From the NCBI GenBank assembly GCA_025331125.1, contig JAOALB010000031.1, forward strand, positions 62,001 to 126,000: a stretch of DNA of 64,000 nucleotides. The letters are read 5' to 3'. This stretch comes from Mycogone perniciosa (taxonomy: Eukaryota > Ascomycota > Sordariomycetes > Hypocreales > Hypocreaceae). This document shows, in pieces, positions 1 through 14,400 of the stretch. Made by a program: the position numbers and the translations under genes. Below the pieces are notes generated by a model. It was given only the letters and a program-made list of their open reading frames with translations, had not been told where the DNA came from and made no database searches. Within the stretch, counting starts at the first letter, position 1. Every line of letters begins with the position of its first letter.

Positions 1-1827
1 TAATTAAGTTATTAAAGCCTATTTAAAAAGTTATATTAATTTTAATTAAAACAATTAAATAAAAAAGTTATTAATTATATAAATATCCTATAATAGTAAT
101 ATTTTAAAGTTAACTAGACTTAGCTTTATATACATTAACTATAGCTTTACACTAAATATATATAAAGCGTTAAAGAAAGGCCTATATATCAATAAAGTAT
201 AAATTAAAGCTAAAGATATAAAGCAGTTATATAAAAAAATATAAGGATACTTTTACTTTATATAAAAAAAAATAAAAAGTATATTAATAAATATAAATTA
301 AAAAGATTAATCTTTAAAGAGGGAGATATAGTTTACCTATACTATTATTCCCTAAAGAAAAGGACTGCAAATATTAAAATAATATAATTAAATAATAAAT
401 TAGATTTTAAGAAACTTAAACTTTACCTAGTTAAAAAGGTTATTTTAAAAGTTACTTATAAACTTATATTACTAGACAGTATCTAGATTTACTTAGTATT
501 TTACATTTTACTATTTAAAAAGGCATTATAAAATAAATTAACAAATAAGTTAACTATAGACTTAATTAAAGTTTGAGCAGTTAAAAAAAATATAAAGTTA
601 AGGAAATTAAAGCTATAAAAATAGAAAATAATAAATACTAGTATTTAATAAAGTAGAAAAACTATAGAGAAGAATATAATTCCTAGGAATTTAAAGAATA
701 CTTTAAGCACTCTTAAATAATTCTACAGCAATTCTACTAAAATCTAGGCCTTTTAATAAAAGGTTTAATAAAGCGTTAGAAGTAAAAAGATTAATATTTT
801 AAAAATCCTAAACTTCTAAAAGAACTTCTAATTCCTGCTGCTTTAGATTTTCCAGTTTATTTAAAAATTCTAACCTATACTTAACTATTTCCTTACCTTT
901 AGTCTATAGCTGTTATTTCTAATAATAAAGACGCTTTAAATAATCTAAAGCCTTATCTATCTCCGCTTAGGCCTTATAAAGGGCCTTATAATAAAGCAAT
1001 AAAAGTTTTTCCGCTAACTCTTTAACAGAATTAAAATATTGCGACTTAGAAACGATACTTAACATTAAAAAATAGTCTTAGCTATAATATTAAAAAAAAG
1101 ACTTTAGAAAAATATATAAGAACTTAACGCAACCCCTGCACTATTATATAGATGACTAATATAAATATACTTGCTATATTTTAAAGAGCGATCGCTTATA
1201 TAATACTTTAAGCTGCAAGAAAGATAATAAAAATAAAGTATAATACTAAAACTATTAATATTAATTAAATCTGTAAATTTATAACGATAAAAAGTTAATT
1301 TAGTATAAGTAAGCTGTAAGTTATTAAATATAATAAATAAATAGGAAAAGGATATTATATATAAGAAAAGGGGAAGGGATTAAAAATAGGTTTTAGGGAT
1401 AAAATTAATAGGAAGGGGATATTATATTATAACCTAACTATATTAAAGGCTAGGTGATAAGGATATAAGAGAATATTAGTTACGCTAACCAATTATTAAG
1501 AAGTAATTACTATATTAAAGGTAATTATTTAAATATTTATTACACTAAAAGGTGTAATTACTTACTCGATTACTGCATTATTGCAGTAATTACAGCAATG
1601 CTTACTAAAATACTAGTAATTATATAAAGATTTCCTTTATATATATATAACTAGCTTATTACTCGTTTAGTATAGTTATTTAAACAGTTATTAATAAATT
1701 ACATTTACTAGAACTGCCTATTCTATAGAATTATAACTATATTACCCTGCTTAGTATTTATCCCTAACCTTTCTGTCAGTATAAACCCACGAACCTCGGT
1801 TTGACTGTTGAGAATCAACCTGGATCA
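1..1827 (+). mobile_element. Ty3/gypsy retrotransposon, 3' part, cut by the window edge
   Basis: Bases about 60-560 on the plus strand translate to a decayed gypsy integrase C-terminus: an EGD-type motif followed by VYL near 300-345, then the KLDFKKL...VTYKL...I.LVFYILLFKKAL pattern typical of this domain. A purine-rich tract (ggaagggga, about 1421-1429) precedes an LTR at about 1430-1827. The same family recurs in reverse orientation at 25057-31435: the integrase and LTR segments match by eye with mainly transition differences. Reading frames are destroyed by stops. The 5' part lies outside the window. Confidence 0.75.
1430..1827 (+). repeat. Gypsy LTR (family shared with 31053-31435)
   Basis: This segment of about 398 bp follows a polypurine tract and is matched, in reverse complement, by 31053-31435. 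The best-conserved stretch is about 1640-1827, including the element's GGATCA end. Its boundaries are approximate because the 5' end is heavily mutated. The few bases after the end (ttatata) are also shared by the other copy, so the true end could lie slightly further right. Confidence 0.6.
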
Positions 1828-4197
1828 TTATATAATATTGGTAATATAGTATTGTAAAACTTGAACTTACTGCTTTATTAACTTATTTATACCTAGGTTA
1901 ATATAGCTAAGCGAAAGGCTGGCGTTATATAGGGGGCTATATACGGCTTAGCCTTTATTACAGTATATACTCCTTTAAATATAGTATATATTAAGGTATA
2001 TATTTTTGGTATTATAATTATCCCCCCTTTTTAAATAGCTGTCTTAACTATTTTTAATAATAAAGTTTTTTATAAATTAAAGAAAGTAAAGTAATATAAC
2101 TTTCTATATTACCTTTTTATTACTCTTTAAATTAATTTTCCTTTATTTTTATTTTATTTGCCTTTTATATTAAATATTTCAAAACGTATAATTTTTAATT
2201 GTTTATATACTTTATTATTACCTTTTTATCTTTATTTTACTAACCTATTACTTTAATACCTTTTACTCTTTTAATTTATATTAATTAATACTTTATATAA
2301 TTTAATATTTATTTTAAATGCCCTAGTAGTTTCTACTTTACTAAACATTAATATATATATTACTTTTATATAGTATTAAAGTATAATAAAAAGGCAATAA
2401 AATAATAAAGAAAGTTTAATAACTTTCAGCTAATTAATTATATTTTTACTAACTTTACTTTAATCTATTACCCTTAATATATAAGGTATAATAGTTCCTA
2501 TAGTTAATAGGTTTTATTTAATATTTATAAAGCTAAGTATCTATTAAAGACTCTTTTTAAGGTAAATAGATTAAGTAAAAGGCTGCGACCTTAAGGAAAA
2601 GTAAAAGAGGTTAAAAATAGTTACTTAAAGGAGAAATAGGTATTAATAAATAAATAATAAGCTAGAAACTAATAGTTAAATACAATAGCAGTAATTTATT
2701 AGTCTTTAAAGTTTTATATCTTTAAAGACTATAATTGCTTTTATATATATTTTAATTTATATACTATTATAAAAGCTTTAAAGCTTTTAATCTTTTAATA
2801 AATTACTTCTTTTTATTGTATTAACTTTAATATTAATAAAAACCCTTTATTTAATTAGCTTTTTTTTAACTTTTAATATTTTATTATTATATTAAATAAT
2901 CACTATTTCTTATATAAATATTTCTTTTAAACATTAAATTTAAATATTTTAATATATATATAATATTTTAAAAAGGGTTTAGCTTTATAATTTTAAAAAA
3001 TATTTTTATATAATTTAAATTAAAAAAGTAATAAAATCTTTTTATATAATATATTAATTCTGTATTATTAATATATAAATAATTTACTTTCTTTTTCTTT
3101 TTTAATTTATTCTTATATACACTATATATACTATAGTTATTTTTATCTTACTTTTCTTTTTATTTATAATTTGACTGTTTATTTATTTTATTTTACTTTA
3201 TTTTATTTCTTGTAACTATTTTTAAAAGGTGTTTTTATTACTTTTAAATAAGAAATAATATAATTTAATTGTTTATTAAATATATGAATATTATTATTGT
3301 TATTTTTTTATATATTATTATTTTAATATATATTTCTTTATTTATAATAAATAACTTTTTATTAATTATTATACAATATATAAATATATTTAAATCTCCT
3401 AGTTTCTTTAAATATATTTTATTATTATAAAAGATTATAATAAAGTTTTATTGAAAAATAAAAGTAAATATTATTATCCAATAATAGCATTTTAATTTAT
3501 TTACTATAAAATATATATTACTATAAATCTATATATTACTATAAATCTATATATTACTATAAATCTATATATTACTATAAATCTATATATTACTTTTAAT
3601 TAATTAATAATCTATTTAACTTTAAATATCTTTTTAATATTAAGAAGATAATTTATTAATTTAAAAGGTTTTCCTTTATGGCTATAATATAGGTTGAAAT
3701 TAATAATGTTAGAAATATCTTAAATTGTAATAAAAATAATAAATAAAATCCATATTTTGATTTATTTAGTTTAATTTAATATTTCATGTAATAACAGTTA
3801 ATATATATTTTTCTAAATCTTTTATTAAATTATTAAAATTTAAAATACTTTAGAAATAATAAGATTTACTTATAAATAATATATTCTTTTTAAGTTAATA
3901 AATAATTAATTATAAAGTATTTAATATTTCTATATATAAATCAAATTATTATTATTATAAAATATATTAATTACTCCTTAACTTTAAGTATTTTATTAAA
4001 TAAAATAACCTTTTTATTAAACTTATAAAATAATTAAATAGAAAGACTTGTCTATTTTAATAGTAAATATAAAATCATTTACTAATATATAATAAATAAT
4101 ATATTATCCTTTTTATTCCTTCCTTCCATTCTTTCCTCCTTTATTTATACTTTATATATTAAATAATAGTAATCTAGTATTTTTTAATTATTAAACC
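1828..4197. other. AT-rich spacer, no identifiable gene
   Basis: No domain could be read in either strand. A C-run at about 2018-2023 on the plus strand resembles the reverse complement of a polypurine tract, so another minus-strand LTR element may begin here, but its LTR was not resolved. A 60-bp pyrimidine-rich stretch at 4101-4161 recurs at 20011-20070. Confidence 0.5.
3523..3594. repeat. 18-bp tandem repeat, four copies
   Basis: The unit ataaatctatatattact is repeated four times without interruption, with a partial degenerate copy just upstream at about 3509-3522. It is AT-only except for one C in each half of the unit. It lies in non-coding decayed DNA and probably arose by local slippage. 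Confidence 0.85.
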
Positions 4198-4369
4198 TAT
4201 TACAGTACAGGAAGGCAGGTTAGGGCAAATATCGTTGTTGTGCCGTAGAGAGTAAGGAAGCCTTAAGGCTCTACGGAAAGCTATAGCTAGGAATACATTA
4301 GGGCCTAGTTACGTGACCGGAGCTTATATAACAGGGCGTTAATATTGCATTACAGTTAATGCTGTAATA
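4198..4369 (-). repeat. 3' LTR of gypsy element 1
   Basis: This 172-bp repeat matches 11022-11193 in the same orientation, differing mostly by C/T and G/A transitions. The plus-strand ends read tattacag and gctgtaata, where the right copy reads tattatag and gccataaca, consistent with an original TG...CA LTR. It abuts the minus-strand polypurine tract on its right. Confidence 0.85.
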
Positions 4370-7207
4370 ATACCCCCCCTCCTATCTCGCTATTTAGCTG
4401 CAAATAGCTATATTACTTATATAAATTGAAATTCCAGGTAATTTATTTTAATATTTCTAATATAAAGGTAAATAGGGTAAATTATATAGTTTTTAGTATT
4501 AATAATATATAGTTTAGTTATAGGCTTTAGTATAGTATAGTTTTTAATTAGCGCTTTATAGGCATTAATCTTTTTTTAGCTATTTCTTTTTTTTATTTTT
4601 ATAATTCCTTTTAATAGCTATTATAGTAGGCTTAGCTTTTTTAAGTTTTTTATATAAAAGTTTTATATTACCTTCTTTTAACTTTATAGGTCTTTAGCTA
4701 GTTATTATATAGCAGTATAATATTTTTATTTAATAAAATAATAGAAACTATTATTATTATAATAATTTAAGAGCGCTTTAAACTTCTACTTCTTTTATAC
4801 TTTATTTATATTATCTTCCTTTTTTAATACTTTGCCTTAAATATTCTTTAATTTAGCTTTATTAACTATATTTTACTTAAAGCGCGGTAAAGTAGCTATT
4901 TTAAATTATAGGAGAGAGTTATATAAAACTAAAAAGATCTTTATATTTTCCAGTAAACTAATAGTATAGGCTTATAGGTATAATTTTATTATTATATAAA
5001 ATCCCGCCTATTTATTATTTAGCTTTTTTATTAGCCAGTTAATCTTTATATTTTATATATTAATAAAGACTTTTTACCTAATAGTATAGACTAGTAATAC
5101 CTCCTTTTATATATTTACATTTTCCTTATATCTTTTTTTTAAGGCTTTAGCAAAAGCCTTTAATTATATAATAAGATATTTAAATTAATTAGCAATAGTA
5201 TTAGCGCAAAAGAACTTTCTTTTCTTTACTGCAGAAAGGTTTAGCGGGCAAGGCTATAAAGGCTTTATTTTTAAGTAAAGGTTAAAACTATAGTTAGCGA
5301 AAAATAGTAATATATTAATAATTTTAAATACTATATTATTTACAGTAAATTCAGCTAATAAAAGTTAATAAACCTAATCGTTTTAGTAAAAGTTAATAAA
5401 AGCTTATAAATATTAGTCTATACTTATATTAATTTTTTTAATTTAGCTATTAGTTTTAAGGTAAAAGGCTAATAATTGTTTTAATATAAATTATATACTG
5501 CAGTTTAATATAAATTATATACTGCAGTTTAATATAATATTGTTAAATATACTATAAAGGCAGTAAATTCTGCTAATAAATGCATTAGCTAGCTTTTTTA
5601 TTAATAGTAAAGTAAAAGGTATAAAATAATATATTTTAATAAAGCAGTAAACTACTACTAGTAAATACTTATAAATAATATTATAGCAGTAAAATTTAGG
5701 CAGCAGTATAATATAGTTAATAGAGATATTTAACTATATATAAAATAAAACTAGCAGTAGTTAAAGGAAACTTTATAGTAAAGATTATAAAGCCTTTATT
5801 TTAATATATAGTTTATAGGCTCATATAAATGCTTTAATATCTTTTAAGATTTATAGCTATTAGTATATTTAGCTAATAAAGTTTAAGGTTTTAAACTTAC
5901 TTAAATATTTAACTAGGCTGCTAAAGTAGTTTTTAAATAAAATTTATATATAAAGCTTATTATTAAAGGGAATAAAAAGCTGCTTTTAGTAGTAGATTCT
6001 ATTATTTATTACTTAATAGTTATTTATTGTAATTTAAAGTTCTTTATAAAGCTATTTTAACTATTAGCGGATATTAAGGTTTTAAAGTATAGTTACTATT
6101 TCTTTTACTATAATATTTTATTTATATACTACTGCGATTAGGTTATCGATTAATTTATTTTCTGCGGGTATTATTATAGCTATAGGGGCAGCCTTTATAG
6201 ATATTTCTATATTTAATAAGATTTCTTTTTAAAATATTGCTTAAGCTTTAAAGTTAAAAGAACTTTATAAAAGGATAATATATTGCCTGTTTTTAATTCA
6301 ATTATTAAAGGGATTTAATTTTATAAGCCTATCTTTTACTTTTCTACTTAAAGTATTAGGCTTTATAGCTTTAAAGCTAGGTTAATAAATAATATAAAAG
6401 TTAAAGTTAAAGAGGAATTTAAACTATTAAACTTATTATTAATTTAAAGCTTTAATTAAAGTAAAGTATTTAAAGTTTTTATAATTTATAATAATATTAA
6501 ATTCTTATAAGCTTTATAATTTTAAGCACTACTCTTTTATTATTTTAATAATAGTTAAGAGTTCTTTATTATAGATTTTATAGTTATATTTTTTAAATAT
6601 TATACTTTATAGAAAAAAATGCAATAAAGTATAAAATGCCTTTTTTATTATACTATAATAAAATACTGCCTAATACCTAGTTAAAGGTATTTATTTTAAG
6701 GATTATTTATTTATTATAATTAAAAAAGGCTAAGACTAAGGTTAATTTAAAAGTGTATTTAATTAAATTAAAGGCTTCCTGCTATTTTTCTCTTTAAATA
6801 TATAGTTAGTTTTTCTTTAAAAGTTTATTTAATAGTATAGCTATTTTAAAGTATTTTTAAATAAAATAGTAATAAAAGTTTATAAAGCTAAAGAACTTTT
6901 ATAAGTCTTTTATTCCTTTAAGTGGTTGCCAGTTTAATATAGCTTTAACCTTTTTAAAATCTATCTTTAGTCCTTTTAAAGTAATAATTAAGTTAAAGTA
7001 TTTTATTTTTATTATTTTAAACTTATATTTAGTAATATTAGTTTAAAGGCTAGCGTTTTAAAGGTAAACTATTACTTTATAAATATAATTTTAATATTCT
7101 TTTTAGTTTAAAAAGTATATAAAGATATTATTAAAGTATATTATATAAGTGCAGTTAAAAAGGTTATAAAGAGTATAGTTAATATAGTATTAAAATATAG
7201 TAGGTAT

Positions 7208-7597
7208 TTTGTTGAGGGGGAATCAGCGCTCTAAACATATATATACACCAAGAATAACCGGAATAGAGCGCGGGAACTGCGCTCTTGATAGAACCACGAA
7301 GCTATAATTAAGTAATATAAAGGCTAAAAGATACTGCGAATTATTTGATTATAATGTCTGCAGTTGAAAGTAACTAACGGTTACCTCTTTACGCCTTAAC
7401 GGCTATAAAAACACAGGTAAGGGTAGTGTATTAAGGGAGAACGCGGGTTAATCCTATTAAACTAGGTCTATCTGTTTATCTTTATAGTCTTATGCCTCCT
7501 TAATCTAGTAGTTGCTTAAATAAGCAATTAACTTTACTTGGGTAGGCTAGTAAAAAGGACTGTGAATGCATTAGGTATATTAGTTACCCCCAACAAA
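7208..7597 (+). mobile_element. Inverted-repeat element M1 (MITE-like)
   Basis: This 390-bp element begins TTTGTTGAGGGGG and ends CCCCCAACAAA, so its termini form an inverted repeat. It is flanked by 4-bp direct repeats GTAT (7204-7207 and 7598-7601). An internal hairpin pairs agagcgcgg with its near complement at about 7265-7285. It has no coding capacity. Four further copies are in the window (M2-M5). It sits inside gypsy element 1, and the paralogous element 2 keeps what looks like the uninterrupted site near 13,990. A solo LTR is the alternative reading, but the 4-bp duplications sit outside TTT...AAA rather than directly outside TG...CA. Confidence 0.75.
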
Positions 7598-10500
7598 GTA
7601 TATTATAAAGGCTAAAAGGTATAACTAATATTTTAAAAAGGCTAAACTTTATAATAAATACTGTTTTCTATATATTTCCTTTAGCAATATAGAGGTTATT
7701 AAACGCAGCGATAATATCGAGTTTTATATATACCTTTATATAGCTTAAAGCATTAAAGGTTTCCCGGATTAATAGTAATAGATATTAATTTTTAATAGTA
7801 ATATTATTTATCCTTTAATAGTTTTAATAGATATAGATACTGCCTTTTAGTTTTATAGTTTATTAGGTAAAAATAGCCTATTTTTTTAATATAAAGGGTC
7901 TTTTCTTAGTAATATTCAAATTTTATAATCCTAAGCCTATTATAGGGGAAGTGTATTTACTGTCTTTAGCAGGAAAGTATTATATAAGTTATATAGCTAA
8001 GATAGCAGTTTTTTTAAAATATTTAGTTCATTAAGTTTAGGTTTTCCTGCTATAAATTTCTTTATATTAGCGGCTATAATCTTTTTTAATTATATTAAGG
8101 AATAGTATTTATGAATAAAGTTATATATTTCTTTTAATAATATTATTTTTATTTTAATATAGTCTTTTTATTTTATAAATATTTATTAAAAAAACTTATT
8201 TAAAAGCTTTAATAGGCCAATAAGCGCTAATTCTTTAATTTTAATAATTTAATCAATCTCTTTTTAAGTTACTTTTATTATATAAATATATAGTTAATAA
8301 TAAAAGGTAATAAAGTTTATAGCTGCCACTATCTATATATTTACTATATCTAGGTATACTTTTTAATTTTAAAGTTTAATTTAATTTTGCGGAAATAGTA
8401 TATTAAATGGTAATAGTAGTAGCTTTAATAAAGGTTTTCCTTTTTATTATTAACTGCAGATTATAAAGGCAGGCAGTAGCTTTATATATACTTAATTCAG
8501 GATTATCTATACTTATATTTCCTTATTATTAATTCTACTATACCTATAGGTTATATAATAATTTTAATTTAATATTAAGGTTTATAAAATATACAGTTTA
8601 TAAACTCCCTCTTTAATTAAATTATAGTTTTCTTTTTCTTAAACATTTTTAATCAATAGTTATTAATATAATATAGTTTTTTATTTAATTAAGTTATACT
8701 CTATTTTATTTCAAGCATTTTCGACTATTAATTGCCAGTAATATATATTCCCTATATCGGCTTTAATAAAGTTATTTTTTATTTTAACTATTATTAAAAC
8801 TTATATAGAGCTGGCTATATTTTTTAAAAGGCAATAATTATAACAGTAATAGGATTTAAAAGTAATAGTTAATTTTTTCCAGTTAATATTAAAGTTATAT
8901 TTTCTTAGCTATAAAAGGCTAACGATAATAGGTATATTATTAAAGATATTTATAATAAAAAAAAGGTAAAGTTCTTTATAAAGGCTAATTATAGTTTATA
9001 TAATAAAAAAGTTTAAAATTTTATTAGCTATACTTTTATTAATAAAAAAAAGGTTTTTAATAAATAGTAGTTATTAAATAATAATATTAAATTGTTTAAT
9101 AAAGGCGCAGCTAGTAAAAGCTTAAAGTATATAGCTACTATTTATTAAAGCTTTTATATTAATATAAATATTATATATAAAGGATAATATAGTTTATACT
9201 AAAAGGGATTTATTATTTATTAATTTAAATTTAAAGGGCTTTTAATTAAACAGGCAGTAATAGATTTATTTTAAGATAATAATACTATTTACAGTTAACC
9301 TTTGCTTATAACCTTTAATAAAAGTTAATCTTTTCTTTAATTTATAAATTAAATTTAGGTTTTTAATAAATATAGCTGGCTAAATTAAAGTAAATTAAAG
9401 GTTAATAAAGTAGCGCTACTATTATTATCTTTATTAATATTTAAAAAAGGTATATTATTTAAAGCCTAGATTTATAAGTTAATTAAGCATTATAGGTAGT
9501 ATTAATATACTATTAGGGTTTAGTTATTGTACTTTACTAGGCTATTTTACTATTAACCTTAAAGTACTGCTAGGTTAAAATATAATTAATATAGCTAGAT
9601 TTAGTAATTTTAGTTTTATATTTAATATAAATTCTTTTAGTGTATATTAGCCTATTTCCTTTTATTCCATTTATTAAAGCTATAACCTACTTTTTTATAG
9701 TAAAAGTATAGTCTTTTAATAATATATTCTTTATAAAAGATTTAAAGGTAAAGTAGTATAGTATATATAGTATTTAGCTGTATTAGGTTACTGGTTAATG
9801 TTAAGGTAGCGGCTTAGTTGTTTATTGAGTTATTTGCTTAATTATTCTGCTAGCATTAATCATATTACTGCTATTATTAATAGCTTTATTAACACTAGCT
9901 AATTTAAGCAGCGTAAAAGGCATTATAATGGGCGCCTTTTTAAAGCCTATTATAGATAATTTAATAAAATTAATATTATTTAATAAAGTTAAATTTATTT
10001 AGCTTAATTATTTAAGTCTTTATAGCATTAGCGAGTTTTTAAAAGACTTTTATTTTTAAAGCCTTTACTATTTACTTAATAGTTTTATTATATTTACTGC
10101 CTAATATAAATAACTTTACTATAAAATTTTAAAAAGGCTTATTTAATATATATAGGTTATTAAAAGACTATAATACCTTTTAAAATAGGTTAATTGTTTT
10201 ATATTATTTATTAAAATTAATAAAAAGTATTATATTAATTTTTTAATACTATTAAGTAAAGTTATTAAAATCTTTAATAATAATATTAAAACCTCTTTAT
10301 TACAGTTAATATATATCTCTTTTTAAAAGGCCTATAATATATAAGATTTTTTTAAATTTAATTAAAAAAATTAATTAATTATTTATAAAGGTAATATCAA
10401 TTTAAAAGCGCTAATTAATATATTTTTACTAGTATTTAATAATATTTTTTTATTTACTATTAACTTATTTAAAGTTTTTAATTTAATAGCAGTTAAATAA

Positions 10501-11021
10501 GTTATTATTTTTAAGGTTTAGCAGTAAAGCTGCATTTAAAGCTTTAACTTAAACTTTAATTTATACTTTAAAGTTTTAGTTTTTAGCTATTTATTTTAAA
10601 ATTTCCTATTTAAAGGTTTACTTTTATTTTTCCTATTAAACTAGGCTTTTATTTATTATTTAATTAAAGAAATAAAACTAGTAATAAAGGTTATTATCCC
10701 TAATAATCGCGTTTATTAAATATATATAGTTACTATTAATACTAGATTTTTATAGGGTTTTAAAGAGAAAAGGGAAAGGCGTTAGCTTTATAGTAAGGAT
10801 TATAGTCTATTAGGCCAGGTTAAGTTGCAGGGCAAGGTTTAAGGCATTTATATTTATCTCACTTATAATTGGTTTCCTATAAGTATAGGATTTTAAGGGT
10901 AAAGGATAGGCTATAATGGCGTTATTATAAGTTTAGGAATAAAGGGGGAATTTAAGGAAGTTTATAATTAATTAAATATATACCTTGCGATAGCGCAGCT
11001 AAGTTAAAGGACAGTATAAAC

Positions 11022-11193
11022 TATTATAGTATAGGAAAGCAAATTAAAGCAAATATCATTATTATACTGTAGAGAGTAAGGAAGCCTTAAGGCTCTATAG
11101 AAAGCTATAGCTAGGAACGCGTTGGGGCCTGGTCACGTGACAGGAGCTCACGTAAGAGGGCGTCAATATCGCATTACAGTCAGTGCCATAACA
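11022..11193 (-). repeat. 5' LTR of gypsy element 1
   Basis: This is the right-hand copy of the 172-bp LTR, the same length as the left one. It is less decayed at its right end, where CpG and the E-box-like cacgtga near 11134-11140 survive. It is followed directly by the AAACC duplication. Confidence 0.85.
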
Positions 11194-11344
11194 AAACCTT
11201 TATATATACACTATACTAGTTACTATATTAGCAATTAAATAGCAACTATTTCAGTATTTTCTTCTAGTAAATAAAAAAGCCTCTATAAATAAAGTAGCCA
11301 AGTAACCTATTAACTAAATTACTAAACTAAATCGCTTATTATAG

Positions 11345-11430
11345 CACTAAACCTGCCCTTTAATAACTTATTAGCATTACATATATCCTTATATAATAGC
11401 TTAGTCCTATACCTCTAAACTATATTTTAA
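11345..11430. repeat. Partial LTR-like repeat, related to 17772-17933
   Basis: The stretch begins tattatagcactaaacctg and matches the first ~85 bp of the repeat at 17772-17933 in the same orientation. It then diverges into a G6 run. It probably belongs to the end of gypsy element 2, but the junction could not be resolved. Confidence 0.5.
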
Positions 11431-14400
11431 AAGGGGGGCGTCTTATCCTTTAACGTCTTTTATAGGTTACCAGCTTAATATATAGTATTTCTAGGCTATA
11501 TAATAATATAGGCTATCTTTATTATAGCAGTTAAGGATATTATTAAATTTTTACTTTTCTACTACTTTATTTATTTTATTATCTCTTTTAAAGATTTATC
11601 CCTATATATTTTTATTCTTTTACTTATTAATAGCATTTTATCCTCGTAAATATATTTATTAGCCTGCTTTATTAACTGCTAATAGTTTAAAGAGAGAGTT
11701 ATAAAATACAGGGAAAATATAGATATAGTTAAAGTGTTTAAGTCGGGAGGCTTAAAGGTATATATTAAAGATTTTATATAAGTTTACCTATTTATTATCT
11801 CCCTTTTTTATTAGGCAGTTTATTTTAAAGTATTTAGTCTTTAACTATACTTTTTTATTAACTGTAAATTAATATAAATCCTCTTTTAATATATTAGCTG
11901 CAGCTTTATATTAGGCAATTAACTATACTGTAAAAGCTTTTAATTAATTTAAGATTTATTAAAAATACTTAACTATAATATTTACTTTATAAAAACTCCT
12001 TTTTAAATAATAAATAAATTTAATAGGCAGGGGTTTAAAGGCTTAACTTTTAAGTATAGGTAAAAACTATAATTTATAAAAAATAGTAAAGTTTTTATTA
12101 TTTTAGATATTTAATTATTTTAAGTAAACTCTATAAATAATAACTAGTCTATTTAATTATTTTAGTAAAAGCTTATAAACTGCCTAAAATACTACTTTAC
12201 CTTTATATTTAACTATTTAGTTTAGCTATTAGTCTTTAAATAGTAGGCTAAGGAATATTTAAAATAAATTTTAAATTATTAAAATAGTTATTTCTAAAGC
12301 TTAAATATAAACTGGGTACCCTAGTCTAATATAATTATTTTTAAGGCTTTATATAAAGTATAAATATATAAAATAAAAGTATTAGTAAATTCTTTAATAT
12401 TAAATATATAAATAGTAATAAAATAATATATTTTTATTAAATAGTATATTATTATAAAGATATTCTTATAGACTAAACTTTATTAATTATAGTTAAGTAG
12501 TAGTATAATATAGTTTATTAAAATATTACTTTAAGCTTATAATAGTATTAATAATAGTTTTAAGAATCTTAAAGGAGTAGACCTATTTAACTTTATTTAA
12601 AAGTATAGGTTATAACCTTTAATAAAAGTATTAATATTAGCTAATATTTATAGCTAGTAATATATATAATTAAAAAGGTTTAGTATTTTTTTTTTTTTTA
12701 AATATCTTTTTAACTTAAAAAAGTATATTTAATATATAATTTATATCTTTACTTTATTTATTAATAAAAAGAAATGTTATTCCTAGTAATATATTTAATT
12801 ACTATAAATTTAAAAGCTTTATATAGCTGCCTTTAAATTACTTTAAATACTTTTAGGCTAGTATTAAATGGCTAGGTATTAAAGTACCTATATTATAATA
12901 TTTACTATATTTAATATTTTATAGGCTTTATTAATTATTGTATTAATTAATATTTCGAAGTTTAAGATTAAAGTGCTAGTTATTATAATAAAGAGGTTTT
13001 TATTATTTATACTTCCTGCAATATTAATATAAATATAAAGGTTAAAGTGGCTTTTTAAAAGTAAAGTTTTTTTTTCTTTTAATTGGCTATTATCTTAATT
13101 TAACTTTACTAGGATATTTTAAAATCTCCTATTTAATACATTAAACCTTACTGCTTTTAATTTAAGCTAATAAATAATCTAGAAATTATACTAAAATAGG
13201 AATTTAAACTAATAGATTTATTTTTAATTTAATACTTTAATAGTTATAATATATTTTAGGTTTTTATAGTCTATAATAATCTTAAATATATTTTTTATAC
13301 TTTAAAGCTTAAAGCGCTATTTTTTTAATAATTTAATAATAGCTAGCAGTTCTTTATTATAAATTTTATAATTGCATTTAATAGGTAAATACTTTAATAA
13401 AAAATATACTATTAGTTATAGGATATTATTTTTATTATATTAAAAAAGAATACTATTAAATGCTTAGTTTAAACTATTTATTTTTAAGACTGTCTTTCTA
13501 TTATAATTGAAAAAGGTAAAGATTAAGGCAGTTATAAACTAGGTTTTAAGGCAGTTAAACGCAGCAGTATAAAGTTTTATTTAATTCTATAGTATATTTT
13601 TTTTAAAAGGTTATTTAAAGGTTTACAGATATTATAAAAGTCTTTAATAAACTGTTAATAGAAATTCGCAAAGGCTAGGAAATATTAAAGTTTATAGAGG
13701 TTTAAAGGTCTCTTTTAGCTTATAATTGCAGCTACTTTCTTAAAGTTTATTTTAATACTATTACTTATAATAATTAAACTAAAATATTTTATTTTTATTA
13801 TTTTAAATTTATATTTCTTAATATTAATTTAAAGACTTATATGAATTAATTTATTTATAACTTTTTATATATATTATTAATATTCCTTTTATATAGCTAA
13901 ATAAATTATAATATTATTAAAGTAGGCTATATAGGTTTTATTAAATAAATTATATAAAGTATAGTTAATATAATATTAAAAAAGGCTAAGGCATTATAAA
14001 GACTAAAAGGTATAATAAAGGTTTTAAATAGCTTAAACTAGGTTATAAAAGCTATCTTTTATTTATATCCTTTTATAATTTTAAGTTTATTAAAGGCAGC
14101 TATTATATTTAGCTTAATATAAAATCTAATATTATATAAAGCATTTAATATTTCCTAGATTAATAGTAATAGGTAGTGACTTTTTATAATAATATTATTA
14201 AAGCTTTAATTGTTTTAATAAATACAGATACCTTTTTTAAGTTTTATTATAAAAAGTAAAAGGGCAGTATATTTTACTTTAAATTCTTTAATAAATCCTT
14301 TAACTAGGTTTTTATCTAGCTATTTCTTCATAATTTAAAGTTTACTTAATAATATTAAATAGTTTTTTTAATATAGTAGTTCCTTTTTTAATAAAAGCTT

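Larger units (their letters stand above)
4198..11193 (-). mobile_element. Ty3/gypsy element 1, complete but RIP-dead
   Basis: Two direct 172-bp LTRs (4198-4369 and 11022-11193) bound the element, and the flanking pentamers are identical (AAACC at 4193-4197 and 11194-11198), a perfect target-site duplication. A C7 run just right of the left LTR (about 4373-4379) is a polypurine tract on the minus strand, which fixes the orientation. Minus-strand translation around 6730-6970 gives the C-terminal reverse-transcriptase/RNase H junction: KVKAILNWQPL, then a KFFSFINFYYYFI block, then QEAFNLIK. Many CAA/CAG positions have become TAA/TAG. A 390-bp inverted-repeat element is inserted at 7208-7597. Without it the element is about 6.6 kb, normal for gypsy elements. 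Confidence 0.88.
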
